Below the pieces are notes generated by a model that was not told the DNA's origin, did not search any database, and saw nothing but the letters and a program-made list of their open reading frames with translations. Positions 50,428 through 58,238 of a stretch of 64,000 nucleotides of DNA are shown piece by piece. Positions within the stretch are counted from its first letter, which is position 1. Each line of letters starts with the position of its first letter. Source of the stretch: Galactobacter sp052108535. GTDB lineage: Bacteria; Actinomycetota; Actinomycetes; Actinomycetales; Micrococcaceae. Position numbers and translations under genes: made by a program. The stretch spans positions 92,030-156,029 of the forward strand of contig JBQDZM010000002.1 in assembly GCA_052108535.1 (NCBI GenBank). Direction: 5' to 3'.

Positions 50428-51426
50428 ATGGAACAGTCAGATTCGTCACAGGGTGCCTCTGATGGGCAGCGTCGTCTCCGGCGCTGGTCGCCTCCCCCGA
50501 CCGCGGATGTTCGGGAGTGGTTCCACCCGACGCAGGTTCCGTACCCGGGCGAGGAGGGCGTTGTGCCCGACGACCCGACGCCCTCGCTGCTGATTGCCGC
50601 CTTTGGCGGCTGGCAGGATGCCGGCGGCGCGGCATCCGGCGCCGTCGCGCAGCTGGCCCAGGCCCAGGGTAAAAGGGGTTTGGCCGCCTGGCGCGGCGCC
50701 TCGGACGCGGCGTGCCCCGAGGAAGGGCGTGAGGACTGGCACGACCTGCGGATGCATCGCCCGCAGGCCGTGAAGGGGCCTGACGGTCGCAGACACGTGA
50801 AGTGGCCGGTGTTGCGCGTGGACCGGATACCGGGCCAGGGCGGTCTGGATCTGCTGGTGGCGCACGGCCCGGAGCCGGACATCGGTTGGGACCGTGTCTC
50901 CGGCCACCTGCTGACGCTGGCGGCGGAGCAGGGGGCGGTGGGTGCCATTGGGCTGGGCGCGGTGGCCAAGGACGTGCCGCACACCAGGCCATGGCCACTG
51001 ACCGCGACCAGCGACGATCCCGACGTGCGTAAGCAGTTCCAGGCGGACCCTCCCAGTTGTTCCGGCCCGCTGGGTTTCGTGGACGTTTTGCTCTCCGCAG
51101 CGGATGCGGCTGGTTGGCCGACACTGCATCTGCTGGCCGGAGTGCCTTCGTATGCGGGCGGTCCGCCGCAGCCCGTGGCCAAATTGCGCTTGCTGCAGAC
51201 CGTTGACCACCTGTGCGGGTTGGGTCTTGACCTGGATCAGGCGGAAGAAGACGCCCGGGCTTGGCTGCGCGGTGCCAACCGGCTGACCAAGGAGGACGCC
51301 CGTATCGGTCACTTGGTGTCGAGGTGGGAGGCGGAGGCGGACAACGACGACCTGCCAGAGACCAGCGGCGACGCGATCGCCGCTGAATTGGAGCGTTATC
51401 TGCGTCGCCGCGGTGGGGAGCGCTAG
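50428..51426 (+). CDS. PAC2 family (proteasome-assembly-chaperone-like) protein
   Basis: A 332-residue protein with the PAC2 core: LLIAAFGGWQDAGGAASGAV at the start of the domain, KWPVLRVDR, and GFVDVLLSAADAAGWPTL and LLAGVPSYAGG further on. The C-terminal region is helical. The family name comes from a eukaryotic proteasome chaperone, but the bacterial members' function is unsettled. M. tuberculosis has a homologue at the same relative place near its Pup genes. Its stop shares the bases CTAG with the convergent mshC stop. Confidence 0.87.
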   Translation: MEQSDSSQGASDGQRRLRRWSPPPTADVREWFHPTQVPYPGEEGVVPDDPTPSLLIAAFGGWQDAGGAASGAVAQLAQAQGKRGLAAWRGASDAACPEEGREDWHDLRMHRPQAVKGPDGRRHVKWPVLRVDRIPGQGGLDLLVAHGPEPDIGWDRVSGHLLTLAAEQGAVGAIGLGAVAKDVPHTRPWPLTATSDDPDVRKQFQADPPSCSGPLGFVDVLLSAADAAGWPTLHLLAGVPSYAGGPPQPVAKLRLLQTVDHLCGLGLDLDQAEEDARAWLRGANRLTKEDARIGHLVSRWEAEADNDDLPETSGDAIAAELERYLRRRGGER

Positions 51427-52676
51427 TCCAGGTTCACACCCAAAAGTGCGTCGACCGTGTCGCGCAGGAGCGCGGCACCGGAGGCGTCGGCGGCGGCGGG
51501 GGCCGCTGCCCACGCGTCGAGCACAGAGAGCGCCGTAGGCGCGTCCAGGTCGTTACACAACGCCGCCCGGACGTCGGCCAGGACCTGTTGTGCCTGTGCA
51601 GTGTCCGTCGTGGCCAGCCGCGACTGCCACGCGGAGAGCCTGGAGGCCGCCTGGTCCAGCAGCGAATCCTCGTAGAACCAGTCGCTGCGGTAGTGCTGGC
51701 CCAGCAGCACCAGGCGGATCACCCGCGGATCCACACCCTGGGCCCGCAGCTTGGAGACCAGAACCAAGTTGCCCAGCGACTTGCTCATCTTCTCGCCGTC
51801 CAACCCCACCATTCCGGTGTGGACAAAGTGCTCGGCCAGCGGGGCACCCGTCAACGCGGAGGCGTGACCGGCAGAGAACTCGTGGTGAGGGAAGATCAGG
51901 TCGCTACCGCCACCCTGCACCGTCAGCGTTCCGCCCGCGCACTTGAGCGCGATCACGGCGCATTCGATGTGCCAGCCGGGGCGGCCGTCGCCGAGTTCAG
52001 CGCCGTCCCAGAACGGTTCGCCATCTCGTTTAACCCGCCACAACAGCGGATCAAGGGCGTCACGTTTGCCCGGACGCTCGGGGTCGCCGCCGCGTTCTGC
52101 GGAGAGTGCCAGCATCAGGGACTCGTCGTAGTGCGACTCCGAACCCAGCTGCCACACGGCGTCAGCTGCCGCCCGAGAGTCGAAGTAGACGTCGCCGTCG
52201 GGCGCACCATCGCTGCCGGGCACCCTGTAGGCCAGATCGCGGTGCAGCAAGTCCACGACGCCTTCGACGACCCAGTCGATGGCCTCGGTGGCACCGACGA
52301 AGTGCTCGGGAGCGAGCACCCGCAAAGCCTGCATGTCAGTCGAGAAGAGCTCGGTCTGCTCCTTGGCCAGGTCCCGCCAATCCACGCCGGTGGCCTCAGC
52401 ACGTTCCAGCAGCGGGTCATCGACGTCCGTGACGTTCTGGACGTAATTGACCTGGGATCCGGCGTCCCGCCAGAGCCGCTGCATGAGATCGAAGGCGACG
52501 TACGTGTTGGCGTGACCCAAGTGCGTGGCGTCGTAGGGCGTGATCCCACAAACGTAGAGGGAAGATCGCTCCCCCGGGTCCACGTCCACGACCTCTTGAG
52601 CAGCCGTGTCGAACAGCCGCGGCGTCGAAGGGGTCCCGGGCAGGGAGGGGACGGGGGTCGTGGACCAGGTGCGCAC
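51423..52676 (-). CDS. mshC: Mycothiol ligase MshC (cysteine:GlcN-Ins ligase)
   Basis: MshC joins cysteine to GlcN-inositol, the third step of mycothiol synthesis. It resembles class I cysteinyl-tRNA synthetase: zinc Cys43 in YVCGITPYD, HLGH at 52-55, WHIECAV, FPHHEFS and EKMSKSLGN. At 417 residues it lacks the tRNA-binding C-terminal part of CysS, which decides the call. GTG 52676 starts the protein. It follows uppP by 64 bases in the same orientation, as in mycobacteria. Confidence 0.95.
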   Translation of the reverse strand: MRTWSTTPVPSLPGTPSTPRLFDTAAQEVVDVDPGERSSLYVCGITPYDATHLGHANTYVAFDLMQRLWRDAGSQVNYVQNVTDVDDPLLERAEATGVDWRDLAKEQTELFSTDMQALRVLAPEHFVGATEAIDWVVEGVVDLLHRDLAYRVPGSDGAPDGDVYFDSRAAADAVWQLGSESHYDESLMLALSAERGGDPERPGKRDALDPLLWRVKRDGEPFWDGAELGDGRPGWHIECAVIALKCAGGTLTVQGGGSDLIFPHHEFSAGHASALTGAPLAEHFVHTGMVGLDGEKMSKSLGNLVLVSKLRAQGVDPRVIRLVLLGQHYRSDWFYEDSLLDQAASRLSAWQSRLATTDTAQAQQVLADVRAALCNDLDAPTALSVLDAWAAAPAAADASGAALLRDTVDALLGVNLD

Positions 52677-52740
52677 TTTGTCTCTGGTGACCTTTCTTAA
52701 GAAGGCGTGGATGCTGGGATAGAAGCGATAAGGGTGGGGA

Positions 52741-53583
52741 TCAGGCGCCGACGTTGGTGTCCAACAGTCCCAGGCCCAACAGCAGGAAGAGTAGGAATCC
52801 GAGCGCGATTCGGTACCAGACGAAGGCGCGATAGGAGTGGGTGGAGATGTACTTCATCAGCCATCCGATGATGGCCAGGCCGACCACGAACGCCACCACG
52901 GTCGCGACGGCGGTCTCCCCGGCCCCGTACTGGCCGCTGAAGCCTTCGTCAACGGACTTGGCCAGCTTGTAACCGCCGGAAATCATCACGGCGGGGATGG
53001 CCAGCAGGAAGGCGTAGCGGGTGGCCGCCTGGCGGGTGAAGCCCATCAGCAGGCCGCCGGTCAGGGTGCCGCCGGAGCGTGAGACCCCGGGGATCAGTGC
53101 TAGCGCCTGGAAGAACCCGTAGACCAGGCCCTGCCACCAGTTCATGTCCTTCATCCCGCGGATCTGGCGTCCGTAGGAGTCGGCGATCGCCAGGATGATG
53201 CCAAAGACCACCAGCATGGTTGCGACGATCCAGAGGCTACGGAAGGTGGTGTCGATCTGATCCTCAAAGAGCAGCCCGAGCACGCCGATGGGAATGGAAC
53301 CCAAGATGATCCACCAGCCCAGTTTGGCCTGAGGGTCGTTGCGGGGAATCTTGCCGACCAGGGCAAGACACCAATTCTTGATGATGCCGACGATGTCTCG
53401 CCAGAAGAACACGAGGACCGCCAGCTCGGTACCGAGCTGGGTGATGGCGGTGAACGCGGCACCTGGATCTCCGCCTCCCGGCAGGAAGGCGCCGACAATG
53501 CGCACATGCGCAGAGGAGGAGATGGGGAGGAATTCCGTCAGGCCCTGGACTAGGCCAAGGAGGGCCGCATACAACCAGTTCAC
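52741..53583 (-). CDS. uppP: Undecaprenyl-diphosphatase UppP (BacA)
   Basis: UppP dephosphorylates undecaprenyl diphosphate to recycle the lipid carrier that UppS makes. The two signature motifs are EFLPISSSAH (residues 17-26) and PGVSRSGGTLTGGLL, within eight membrane helices; length 280. GTG 53583 is used as start. Overexpression of homologues gives bacitracin resistance. The gene precedes mshC, with which it likely shares a transcript. Confidence 0.95.
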   Translation of the reverse strand: MNWLYAALLGLVQGLTEFLPISSSAHVRIVGAFLPGGGDPGAAFTAITQLGTELAVLVFFWRDIVGIIKNWCLALVGKIPRNDPQAKLGWWIILGSIPIGVLGLLFEDQIDTTFRSLWIVATMLVVFGIILAIADSYGRQIRGMKDMNWWQGLVYGFFQALALIPGVSRSGGTLTGGLLMGFTRQAATRYAFLLAIPAVMISGGYKLAKSVDEGFSGQYGAGETAVATVVAFVVGLAIIGWLMKYISTHSYRAFVWYRIALGFLLFLLLGLGLLDTNVGA

Positions 53584-53661
53584 TTGGTGAAGGCTACTGG
53601 AATCAGGGGGCTATCGGTGTGTGCTGCGACGTCGGGCGCGTCACAGCCGTCGCGATATGGG

Positions 53662-53901
53662 TCAGTTTTCACCCTCGTCCGAGCCGTCATCGTCCTCGTC
53701 GTCATCATAGAGATCGAGGGGTAGCGACTCGCCATGGGCGTCCCATAGTGCGTCTTCGTAGGCCTGGTAGGCGTCTGCGACCTGATCGTAGGTCTGTCCA
53801 ACCTGCGGATCTTCCGCACCTCGGCGTTGTTCCACCGCGGTGAGGTGGCGGTTTAGGGATGTGGTCAGGCGCTCCAGTGCGGCCCAGGGATCCGTGCTCA
53901 T
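53662..53901 (-). CDS. Small acidic conserved protein, unknown function
   Basis: A 79-residue protein beginning MSTDPWAALERLTTSLNRHL. It is predicted to be mostly helical, with QVADAYQAYEDALWDAHGES in the centre, and ends in a run of Asp and Glu. No family with known function is recognised; similar short proteins occur beside uppP in relatives. ATG 53901 gives the clean amphipathic N-terminus; the longer frame crosses the divergent promoter. Confidence 0.7.
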   Translation of the reverse strand: MSTDPWAALERLTTSLNRHLTAVEQRRGAEDPQVGQTYDQVADAYQAYEDALWDAHGESLPLDLYDDDEDDDGSDEGEN

Positions 53902-54009
53902 GGTGCTGACGCTACCCGTCCGCGGAGGGAAAAGGGAGGACCAGCCGCATCCCGTGCTGTACGCCTCGTGACTGCACGGCTTGTCAATGGGGTGGCTGCC
54001 GGGGGCACA

Positions 54010-54294
54010 ATGGTGAGCACCATGACCCAGTCCCACGGTTCTCCTTCCACGGTCCGCAGCAGCATCCACCTGGCCGACGACGGTTTCGAATACCTTGTCG
54101 TCACGGTCGGCTCCGCTTCCGCCTCCGCGGCGGCGCAGCGCGGCCGCGCCGCGGCCTCTGCCAAGGAGGTGCTCGTGGAGCGTAGTGAGCAAGGTCGTTG
54201 GGAACTGATGCGGACCGTGCTCTACCAAGGCGGCGTGTCGCGGCACTGGATGCGTCGGCGAGTGACCAAGGTGTCCTCCACCCTCCGCAACTAG
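54010..54294 (+). CDS. DUF5703 family protein
   Basis: A 94-residue protein whose second half carries the conserved pattern of DUF5703 (VERSEQGRWELMRTVLYQGG, then HWMRRRVTKV). Function unknown; the family is restricted to actinobacteria. The start may be ATG 54010 or ATG 54022. It is divergent from the small acidic protein gene and convergent with the acyl-CoA dehydrogenase gene. Confidence 0.75.
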   Translation: MVSTMTQSHGSPSTVRSSIHLADDGFEYLVVTVGSASASAAAQRGRAAASAKEVLVERSEQGRWELMRTVLYQGGVSRHWMRRRVTKVSSTLRN

Positions 54295-54327
54295 AACCGC
54301 AGACGTCGGGCCGGGCCGCGCGACTGG

Positions 54328-55497
54328 TCAGGCCACGGGACCCAACAGCCAGTCAGCCACGGTTCGGTGTGCAGCCTCGGCGTCCGACGGGTGGAACGAG
54401 GACGCTGCGGCGTCCCTGAACAGCCGCTCGGCCTCCGAACCGCGGGTGTAGGCGGAACCGCCGGAGATCCGCAGGGCGGTTGCGGTGGCCTCCCGGGCAA
54501 CATCACCGGCCTTGGTCCGGAAGGTCACGAGTCGGGGGAACCACGAGGGATCCTTGGGCGATGTCCGTGATCCCAGCCCGTCCAGATCACTCGCCAGTGC
54601 GGCCGAGGCCTCGCGCAGCGTGAGGACGTCTATGGCGGTGTCCGCCACACCGAAACGGAGGAGCTCGTCCGAGGCAAGGGCGAGGCCGGTACTGCGATCC
54701 GTCCGCCCGCTCAGATTGTGCGCGGCCAACTCGATGGCGCGATCCGCGACGCCGGCGTAGACGGCGCCGGTCAGGGAGAGGAATGCGGCGAAGATCCCGA
54801 AGATCAACGGGTCAGCCTTCTCCCCTACGGCCATGGACGTGTGGACGTCCTTCGCCTTCAAGAGCGCCTTCTCCAGGCGCGTGCTGGCCGAGCCCGAGGC
54901 CCGCATACCCAAGGCGTCCCAGTCAGATCCCGTGGTCACTCCCGGCTGGCGGGAAACGAAGCCGTGCACCAACCGGGCATCCGCGCCCTCCCCGGCTTTG
55001 CCGAAGACCCCAAGGCGGGTCCAGCCGGGGCCCATGGAGGTGAACACCTTGACCCCGGTCAACTCAAAATCACCGTTGTCCAGTTCTTCTGCGGTGGTGA
55101 AGGAATCGAAAAGCATCGCCTTGTTGCCAGGTTCCGACACGCCGAAGGCGAGGCGTTCCCCGGCTGCCACGGCCTGCCGCATGCCGGCCAGCCGGTCATC
55201 ACCGAGGGCCTTGAGCACCCGGTCAACGCCGGTCCAGACGAGATGCATGTTCACGGCCAACGCAGTCCCGGGCGCGTGTGCGGCCAGCCTCCGTTGACCG
55301 GCGATGGCCTGCGCAAAACCCCAGTCGGATCCGCCGAGTTCCTGCGGCAGCATCGCCTTGAGGTAGCCGGTGGCCGCGAGGTCCTCCAGATCGTCGTGAG
55401 CGAACGAGTTTTGCGCGTCGTGGTCGGCTGCCCTGGCGCGTATTGCCTCCAGGAGTGCTGCAGGCAAGAGATCGTCGAGGCTGGCGTGAGTGGGCAT
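54328..55497 (-). CDS. Acyl-CoA dehydrogenase family protein
   Basis: A 389-residue flavoprotein of the acyl-CoA dehydrogenase superfamily. It has the N-terminal helical domain (LKAMLPQELGGSDWGFAQ), the beta domain with LAFGVSEPG and GVKVFTSMGPG, and the C-terminal helical domain (GGSAYTRGSEAERLFRDA). A catalytic glutamate of the true dehydrogenases is not obvious, so a flavin-dependent hydroxylase or monooxygenase relative is possible. The M20 peptidase gene lies about 55 bases upstream on the same strand. Confidence 0.85.
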   Translation of the reverse strand: MPTHASLDDLLPAALLEAIRARAADHDAQNSFAHDDLEDLAATGYLKAMLPQELGGSDWGFAQAIAGQRRLAAHAPGTALAVNMHLVWTGVDRVLKALGDDRLAGMRQAVAAGERLAFGVSEPGNKAMLFDSFTTAEELDNGDFELTGVKVFTSMGPGWTRLGVFGKAGEGADARLVHGFVSRQPGVTTGSDWDALGMRASGSASTRLEKALLKAKDVHTSMAVGEKADPLIFGIFAAFLSLTGAVYAGVADRAIELAAHNLSGRTDRSTGLALASDELLRFGVADTAIDVLTLREASAALASDLDGLGSRTSPKDPSWFPRLVTFRTKAGDVAREATATALRISGGSAYTRGSEAERLFRDAAASSFHPSDAEAAHRTVADWLLGPVA

Positions 55498-55553
55498 GGT
55501 GGGGCTGGCTCCCGTTTCTTCTTGTCGGTAGTCCTTTGTCAGGGCGGGGCGGC

Positions 55554-56900
55554 TCAGTACTCGGTCAGCAGCCGGTACAGCACACGCCGCCCAAAGAGTA
55601 GGGCCTCGACCGGTACGCGCTCGTCCACGCCGTGGAACAGGCCGGTGAAGTCCAGGTCCTCGGGTAGGCGCAGGGGGACGAACCCGTATCCGCGGATCCC
55701 GAGTTCGTGCATGGCCTTATTGTCGGTGCCTGCAGCGAGCATGTACGGCAGCACTTCGCAGCCAGGATCCTCCTGGGAGAGCAGATCACCCATGGTGTGG
55801 ACCAAGGGGGTGTCTGATGGTGCCTCGAGGCTGATGAGTTGGTGGTGATAATCCACGTCGATCTTGTCGCCCGCCAGCTCCCTGATCAGGTCCAGGGTTT
55901 CCTCGTGAACGCCTGGCAGGGTGCGGATGTCCATACGAGCCTCGGCCGTTGAAGGGATGACATTGTCCTTGTATCCGGCGGAGAGGACGGTGGGGTTCAC
56001 CGAGCCGGACAGGGAGGAGCGCACCCATTTGGCGGTATGACCAAGGGCTTCCAGCTGCGGTTCGGGGTCCTCTGGGTTGAAGGTGGTCCCGGAGATCCGG
56101 GCGACGCCCTCGAATAGGGCGGTGGTGGAATCGCGGTAGCTGCGTGGCCACTCCTGTTCACCAATGCGGGTCACGGCTGCGGCGAGGTGGGTGACGGCGT
56201 TGTCCGGGTTGATCGCTGACCCATGGCCGGCCGTTCCCTTAGCCGTGAGCCTGGTCCAGGCCACGCCCTTCTCGGCCGTTTGGATCAGATAGGTTCGGGT
56301 GCCGGCGATGTCGGTGGAAAACCCGCCCACCTCACTGATGGCTTCCTCGGCGCCTTCGAAGAGTTCGGGGTGGTTTTCCACGACCCATTGAGCGCCGTAG
56401 GTGCCGCCGGCCTCCTCGTCTGCGAAGAACGCGACAATGAGGTCGCGTCGGGGTTTGGTCCCGCTGCGCGCCAGTTCACGGATATTGGTCAGGATCATGG
56501 CGTCCATGTCCTTCATGTCGACGGCGCCGCGCCCCCAGATCATGCCGTCGCGGACCTCGGCGCCGAACGGATCGACGCTCCAGTCGGCCGCCTCGGCTGG
56601 CACCACGTCCAGATGACCGTGAATCACCAGGGCCGGTAGGTCGCGGTCCTGTCCCTCGATCCGGAGGATCACGTTGGCCCGCCCCGGCGCCGATTCGTAG
56701 AGCATCGGTGAGTAGCCGACCTCCTGCAGGGAGGCCATGACGTAGTCAGCTGCGGGGCGCTCGTTGGCTGCGTCCGGGCGCCCCCCGAAATTGGAGGTGT
56801 CAAAGCGGATCAGATCACGACAGACGGAGACCACTTCTGCGTCCAGGCCGGTCAGGTCCTTGATCGAATCGTCCATGGCGTGCTCTGAGGTGGGGTCCAT
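55554..56900 (-). CDS. M20/M25/M40 family metallopeptidase
   Basis: A 448-residue zinc peptidase. Ligand motifs are HGHLDVVP, WGRGAVDMKDMDA, FFADEEAGGTYGA and the late EVLPYMLAAGTDN with HGVDERVP; the dimerisation domain is inserted between. Members cleave dipeptides or deacylate N-acyl amino acids; the substrate here is unknown. ATG 56900 is preferred because AAGGAG lies 5 bases upstream; a GTG one codon earlier is too close. A perfect palindrome lies ~110 bases upstream. Confidence 0.9.
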   Translation of the reverse strand: MDPTSEHAMDDSIKDLTGLDAEVVSVCRDLIRFDTSNFGGRPDAANERPAADYVMASLQEVGYSPMLYESAPGRANVILRIEGQDRDLPALVIHGHLDVVPAEAADWSVDPFGAEVRDGMIWGRGAVDMKDMDAMILTNIRELARSGTKPRRDLIVAFFADEEAGGTYGAQWVVENHPELFEGAEEAISEVGGFSTDIAGTRTYLIQTAEKGVAWTRLTAKGTAGHGSAINPDNAVTHLAAAVTRIGEQEWPRSYRDSTTALFEGVARISGTTFNPEDPEPQLEALGHTAKWVRSSLSGSVNPTVLSAGYKDNVIPSTAEARMDIRTLPGVHEETLDLIRELAGDKIDVDYHHQLISLEAPSDTPLVHTMGDLLSQEDPGCEVLPYMLAAGTDNKAMHELGIRGYGFVPLRLPEDLDFTGLFHGVDERVPVEALLFGRRVLYRLLTEY

Positions 56901-57009
56901 CACATCTCCTTCAATGGCGCTGCCGATTCGGTGTCGCGGCGGCGGATCGTTGCTGCGTCCACGCTACCTCTCCGGGCGTCGACTTCCGCGAAATTCCGCG
57001 GTTGACATC

Positions 57010-57023
57010 ATGTTGCGCAACAT
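57010..57023. promoter_or_regulatory. Perfect palindrome, candidate operator
   Basis: ATGTTGCGCAACAT is a perfect 14-base palindrome in the gap between the divergent M20 peptidase gene and tRNA-Leu. TTGACA stands just before it. The regulator is unknown. Confidence 0.45.
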
Positions 57024-57079
57024 AGTGCGACGTCGCTCGGGTCGTGATGTCTGGCCATTGGATGAGGGTTTCCCCTGGT

Positions 57080-57109
57080 TTGGAATAGCCTCATTGTGCG
57101 TGCTAGAGT
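57080..57109 (+). promoter_or_regulatory. Likely promoter of tRNA-Leu
   Basis: TTGGAA (57080-57085) and TAGAGT (57104-57109) are spaced by 18 bases, about 45 bases before the mature tRNA. The fit to a housekeeping sigma promoter is fair. Confidence 0.5.
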
Positions 57110-57154
57110 CTTATTCGTTGCCTCGCCGCTTCTTGAAGCGGACGAACACCACCT

Positions 57155-57240
57155 GCGCGGGTGGCGGAATAGGTAGACGCGCTAGCTTGAGGTGCTAGTC
57201 CTCATATTAGAGGGTGGGGGTTCAAGTCCCCCTCCGCGCA
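57155..57240 (+). tRNA. tRNA-Leu (anticodon GAG)
   Basis: The 86-base sequence folds as a class II tRNA. The acceptor arm GCGCGGG pairs with TCCGCGC (last pair G-U). The anticodon stem CTAGC/GCTAG encloses loop TTGAGGT, giving anticodon GAG for CUC/CUU. A long variable arm follows, and the T-arm GGGGG-TTCAAGT-CCCCC is perfect. CCA is not encoded. A terminator starts 6 bases later. Confidence 0.95.
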
Positions 57241-57245
57241 CAAAT

Positions 57246-57285
57246 CGAAGGGCTGGAATCACGGAAACGTGGTTCCAGCCCTTCG
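57246..57285 (+). terminator. Terminator after tRNA-Leu
   Basis: An 18-bp stem with one G-T pair (57246-57263 with 57268-57285), a GAAA tetraloop and a following TCGTTTTCC. Confidence 0.85.
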
Positions 57286-57320
57286 TCGTTTTCCGCCGGA
57301 GCTACGGTCGGACCGAAGTT

Positions 57321-57370
57321 ATGTCCGGTGCCCGACGGCGGGTGGCCACCCGCCGTCGGGCACTGGACAT
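57321..57370 (-). terminator. Terminator after the MaoC gene
   Basis: A 50-base near-perfect palindrome (two 25-base arms, one G-T pair, no spacer) starts just beyond the minus-strand MaoC stop. Confidence 0.7.
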
Positions 57371-57374
57371 CGCA

Positions 57375-58238
57375 TCAGAGCGGACGAACGGAGCCGCTGA
57401 AGTGCTCCCTGCCCTTAGCCGCATCCCAGCCCACGAAGGTTCCCTCAGGTCCCCGGGCGAAGGTCACCGCGCCGGGGACGGACGCCGGGGCGCCGAAGGT
57501 GATGTCCCACGTGTGCGGCTGGTCTGCCCGTGCCGCGCCCTGCAGGGCACGAGCCGCCAAGTAGGTGCCGTGGGCGATCGCCCGTTTGCGTCCTAGGGCC
57601 TTGGCTGGCAATGCGCCGAGGTGGATCGGGTTCCAGTCCCCCAGGGTTTCGGCCCAAGCGCGGCCGATGGACGCCGGAAGTTTCCAGCGACCCGTCGGTA
57701 GTGGGGGCTCAAAGGGGTCTCGCTGCGGCTTCGCGGGGACCTGGGAACCCTGGAGTTTGACTCCCTTGGCCAGGTAGACGCTACGAGAGACGTGAACTTC
57801 CTCGTCGCCGGAAAAGAGCCGAGTTTCGATCGCGACCGTGGTTCCGGCGTGATGAGCTGCAAGGCCGTGGGCGGTGGCCTTGACTGTCAAGGGTTCCCCG
57901 GCCAGAACGGGGCGCAGCAGAGTGGCCTGATTGGACAGGTGCACGGCACCCATCAGCGGCAACGGGAACTCGGGACGGGACATGAGCGCCAATGAGACCG
58001 GGAATCCCAGCCCGTGCAGGGCCACCGAATCGACGCGATCGGTGGTCGCTCCCCCGACGAGTCGGTGGTAGGCGGTCAACGTCTCGGTCGAGACGGCAGC
58101 GTCCTCGAGCACGATGTCGAGGTCCGGCAACGAGTCTGGTGCCACGGACTTCACGGGTTTGAGCGAGCCGCCCGCTGCCTTGGCGTAGAGCTTCGGGAGC
58201 GACGGCGAGGTCTCCAACCGGATGACGTTCATGCTCAT
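57375..58238 (-). CDS. MaoC-like (hot-dog) 3-hydroxyacyl dehydratase
   Basis: A 287-residue double hot-dog protein. The C-terminal half carries the hydratase motif DWNPIHL near residue 200, with AHGTYLAARAL following. The first half is a degenerate hot-dog repeat. It probably performs (R)-specific hydration/dehydration of enoyl thioesters. ATG 58238 overlaps the reductase stop as ATGA. Position beside a FabG4-like and a FadA2-like gene matches the M. tuberculosis htdX-fabG4-fadA2 arrangement. Confidence 0.88.
   Translation of the reverse strand: MSMNVIRLETSPSLPKLYAKAAGGSLKPVKSVAPDSLPDLDIVLEDAAVSTETLTAYHRLVGGATTDRVDSVALHGLGFPVSLALMSRPEFPLPLMGAVHLSNQATLLRPVLAGEPLTVKATAHGLAAHHAGTTVAIETRLFSGDEEVHVSRSVYLAKGVKLQGSQVPAKPQRDPFEPPLPTGRWKLPASIGRAWAETLGDWNPIHLGALPAKALGRKRAIAHGTYLAARALQGAARADQPHTWDITFGAPASVPGAVTFARGPEGTFVGWDAAKGREHFSGSVRPL

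Noticed and set aside
51423..52676. Cysteinyl-tRNA synthetase
   Set aside because: The HIGH and KMSKS motifs and zinc ligand fit, but the short length without the anticodon-binding C-terminus and the uppP neighbourhood indicate MshC.
57002..57026. TTGACA and CATAGT as promoter of tRNA-Leu
   Set aside because: The spacing is only 13 bases and the pair is too far from the tRNA; the pair at 57080/57104 fits better.
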